Positions 5,181 through 5,762 of a stretch of 5,762 nucleotides of DNA are shown here, one piece after another. The notes below the pieces were generated by a model. The model saw nothing but the letters and a program-made list of their open reading frames with translations. It did not search any database and was not told the DNA's origin. A program made the position numbers and the translations under genes. The DNA is from Acidimicrobiia bacterium (GTDB lineage: Bacteria > Actinomycetota > Acidimicrobiia > Acidimicrobiales > SZUA-35): contig JAOUGG010000206.1 in assembly GCA_029857855.1 (NCBI GenBank), positions 1 through 5,762 on the forward strand, written 5' to 3'. Position 1 is the stretch's first letter. Each line of letters starts with the position of its first letter.

Positions 5181-5762
5181 GGCCCCTCCCTCGTTCGACG
5201 TACCACCAGAAGCGTACGGTCGTCATCCTGGGGTTCGTCTCCGCTGTGGGACTGGAGCAGAGCGAACAGCTCGTCGACCAGCTCGACGGCGGTCGTGGTT
5301 CTGCTCCGGACCACGGCCTCGGCCAGTCGATCCTGTCCGTACTGCATTCCGTCGGCATTCTCCTGCTCGACCAATCCATCCGAACCAAGCAGGAGCATGT
5401 CGTTCGCCTCGAGCCGGAACGAAGCAACATCGGCGTCCACGCACGGCAGCACGCCGAGCGGGGGTACATGGGGAGGGACCGGTTCGACCTCCCCGCGCCG
5501 GACGGTCAGGACCGGTGAATGACCGGCGTTGACAACCGATACGACGCCGGATCGAGGTTCCCACGAACAGACCGCGGTCGTGACGAACACTCCCGAGTCG
5601 GACAGGTACTCGTACACGTCGGCATTGATCTCGGCCAGGATTTGCGCCGGATTTCCGGTCCGGTCCCGGTGGGCGGCGGCGGTGGTTGCGGTTGCCAGCA
5701 TCGTCATGACCAGAGCGGCCGGAAGGCCCTTGCCCGACACGTCACCAACCGCGAAGATCAGC
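5177..5762 (-). CDS. SpoIIE/RsbU-type PP2C phosphatase, N-terminus outside window
   Basis: The frame runs in from the right edge and ends at TGA 5177-5179, giving 194 residues of a SpoIIE-type PPM phosphatase domain. Numbered from the edge, the metal-binding motif VGDVSGKG has Asp7. NAGHSP is at 78-83, PPLGVLP lies about 100-106, the second metal Asp128 is in GSDGLVE, and DDRT (180-183) closes the site. All expected acidic residues are present, so it should be active. A GTG at 5738-5740 could look like a start, but it encodes the Val of the conserved GDVSGKG motif, so the true start is beyond the edge. Enzymes of this family dephosphorylate STAS antagonists, and that substrate is encoded two genes downstream. 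Their N-terminal domain (often REC, PAS or GAF) decides what activates them and is not visible here. This gene is the most upstream in view; the promoter must lie to the right. Confidence 0.93.
   Translation of the reverse strand, partial: LIFAVGDVSGKGLPAALVMTMLATATTAAAHRDRTGNPAQILAEINADVYEYLSDSGVFVTTAVCSWEPRSGVVSVVNAGHSPVLTVRRGEVEPVPPHVPPLGVLPCVDADVASFRLEANDMLLLGSDGLVEQENADGMQYGQDRLAEAVVRSRTTTAVELVDELFALLQSHSGDEPQDDDRTLLVVRRTREGP
5185..5189 (-). promoter_or_regulatory. Ribosome binding site of the anti-sigma kinase gene
   Basis: GGAGG, within a longer GGGAGGGG, lies four bases before the ATG at 5178-5180 and inside the phosphatase 3' end. It supports this start and independent reinitiation in addition to ATGA coupling. 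Confidence 0.6.

Larger units (their letters stand above)
624..5762 (-). other. Seven-gene operon: partner switch, phosphorelay and H-NOX
   Basis: The seven minus-strand genes have no non-coding gap large enough for a promoter. Junctions in transcription order are: 4-bp overlap (ATGA, 5177-5180), 14-bp overlap (4713-4726), stop adjacent to the next start region (4402-4411), 11-20-bp overlap (up to 4020), 4-bp overlap (ATGA, 2068-2071) and 4-bp overlap (GTGA, 1538-1541). Such packing implies one transcript and coupled translation. Promoter and possible further 5' genes lie beyond the right edge. No clear terminator is seen after the last gene. Confidence 0.85.

Noticed and set aside
4449..5522. 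Plus-strand open frame of 357 codons
   Set aside because: It is antisense to the STAS, anti-sigma kinase and phosphatase genes, all of which have clear family motifs. The translation is low-complexity, rich in Ser, Arg and Thr, with no recognisable fold.
5738..5740. GTG as the start of the PP2C phosphatase
   Set aside because: This codon is the Val inside the conserved GDVSGKG metal-binding motif. The frame stays open to the right edge with conserved residues upstream, so the gene is truncated by the window.

Overview
The window is GC-rich DNA with strong G/C preference at third codon positions, frequent GTG starts and acidic proteins rich in Asp and Glu. This suits a high-GC bacterium. The stand-alone HATPase, STAS and SpoIIE-type phosphatase set makes an actinobacterium (possibly of the Acidimicrobiia type) a reasonable guess, but nothing here fixes the taxon. 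No rRNA, tRNA, insertion sequence, phage gene or CRISPR array is visible.

Layout. From the left edge to 587 runs the 3' part of a plus-strand gene of unknown function that ends in a transmembrane helix and a short basic tail. A 15-bp tandem repeat (576-625) spans its stop codon and fills the short gap to the next gene. All the rest (624 to the right edge) is one tightly packed minus-strand operon of seven genes, joined by stop/start overlaps or direct abutment. In transcription order, right to left, they are: a SpoIIE/RsbU-type PP2C phosphatase (cut by the right edge), an RsbW/SpoIIAB-like ATP-binding anti-sigma kinase, a STAS anti-sigma-factor antagonist, a single-domain CheY-like receiver, a cytoplasmic hybrid histidine kinase (PAS-HisKA-HATPase-REC-HPt), a stand-alone H-NOX haem nitric-oxide sensor, and a short soluble histidine kinase with no sensor domain of its own.

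The main discovery is the H-NOX gene at 1538-2071. The 177-residue protein has the proximal haem ligand at exactly His102, the Tyr-x-Ser-x-Arg haem-propionate motif at 130-134, and the conserved Pro115. It lacks the distal-pocket tyrosine of O2-binding members, so it is predicted to be NO-selective. The sensor-less kinase encoded directly downstream is the natural partner, as in the H-NOX/HnoK pairs of proteobacteria.

Working model (inference): NO bound to H-NOX controls the terminal kinase and perhaps the hybrid kinase. Phosphate passes through the receiver and HPt domains and the free receiver. The output is the phosphorylation state of the STAS protein, set by the anti-sigma kinase and the PP2C phosphatase, and so the activity of a sigma factor or other STAS partner encoded elsewhere. 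A functional parallel is the Pseudomonas NosP/NahK-HptB-HsbR-HsbA route, but here the haem sensor, the phosphorelay and the partner switch sit in one operon.
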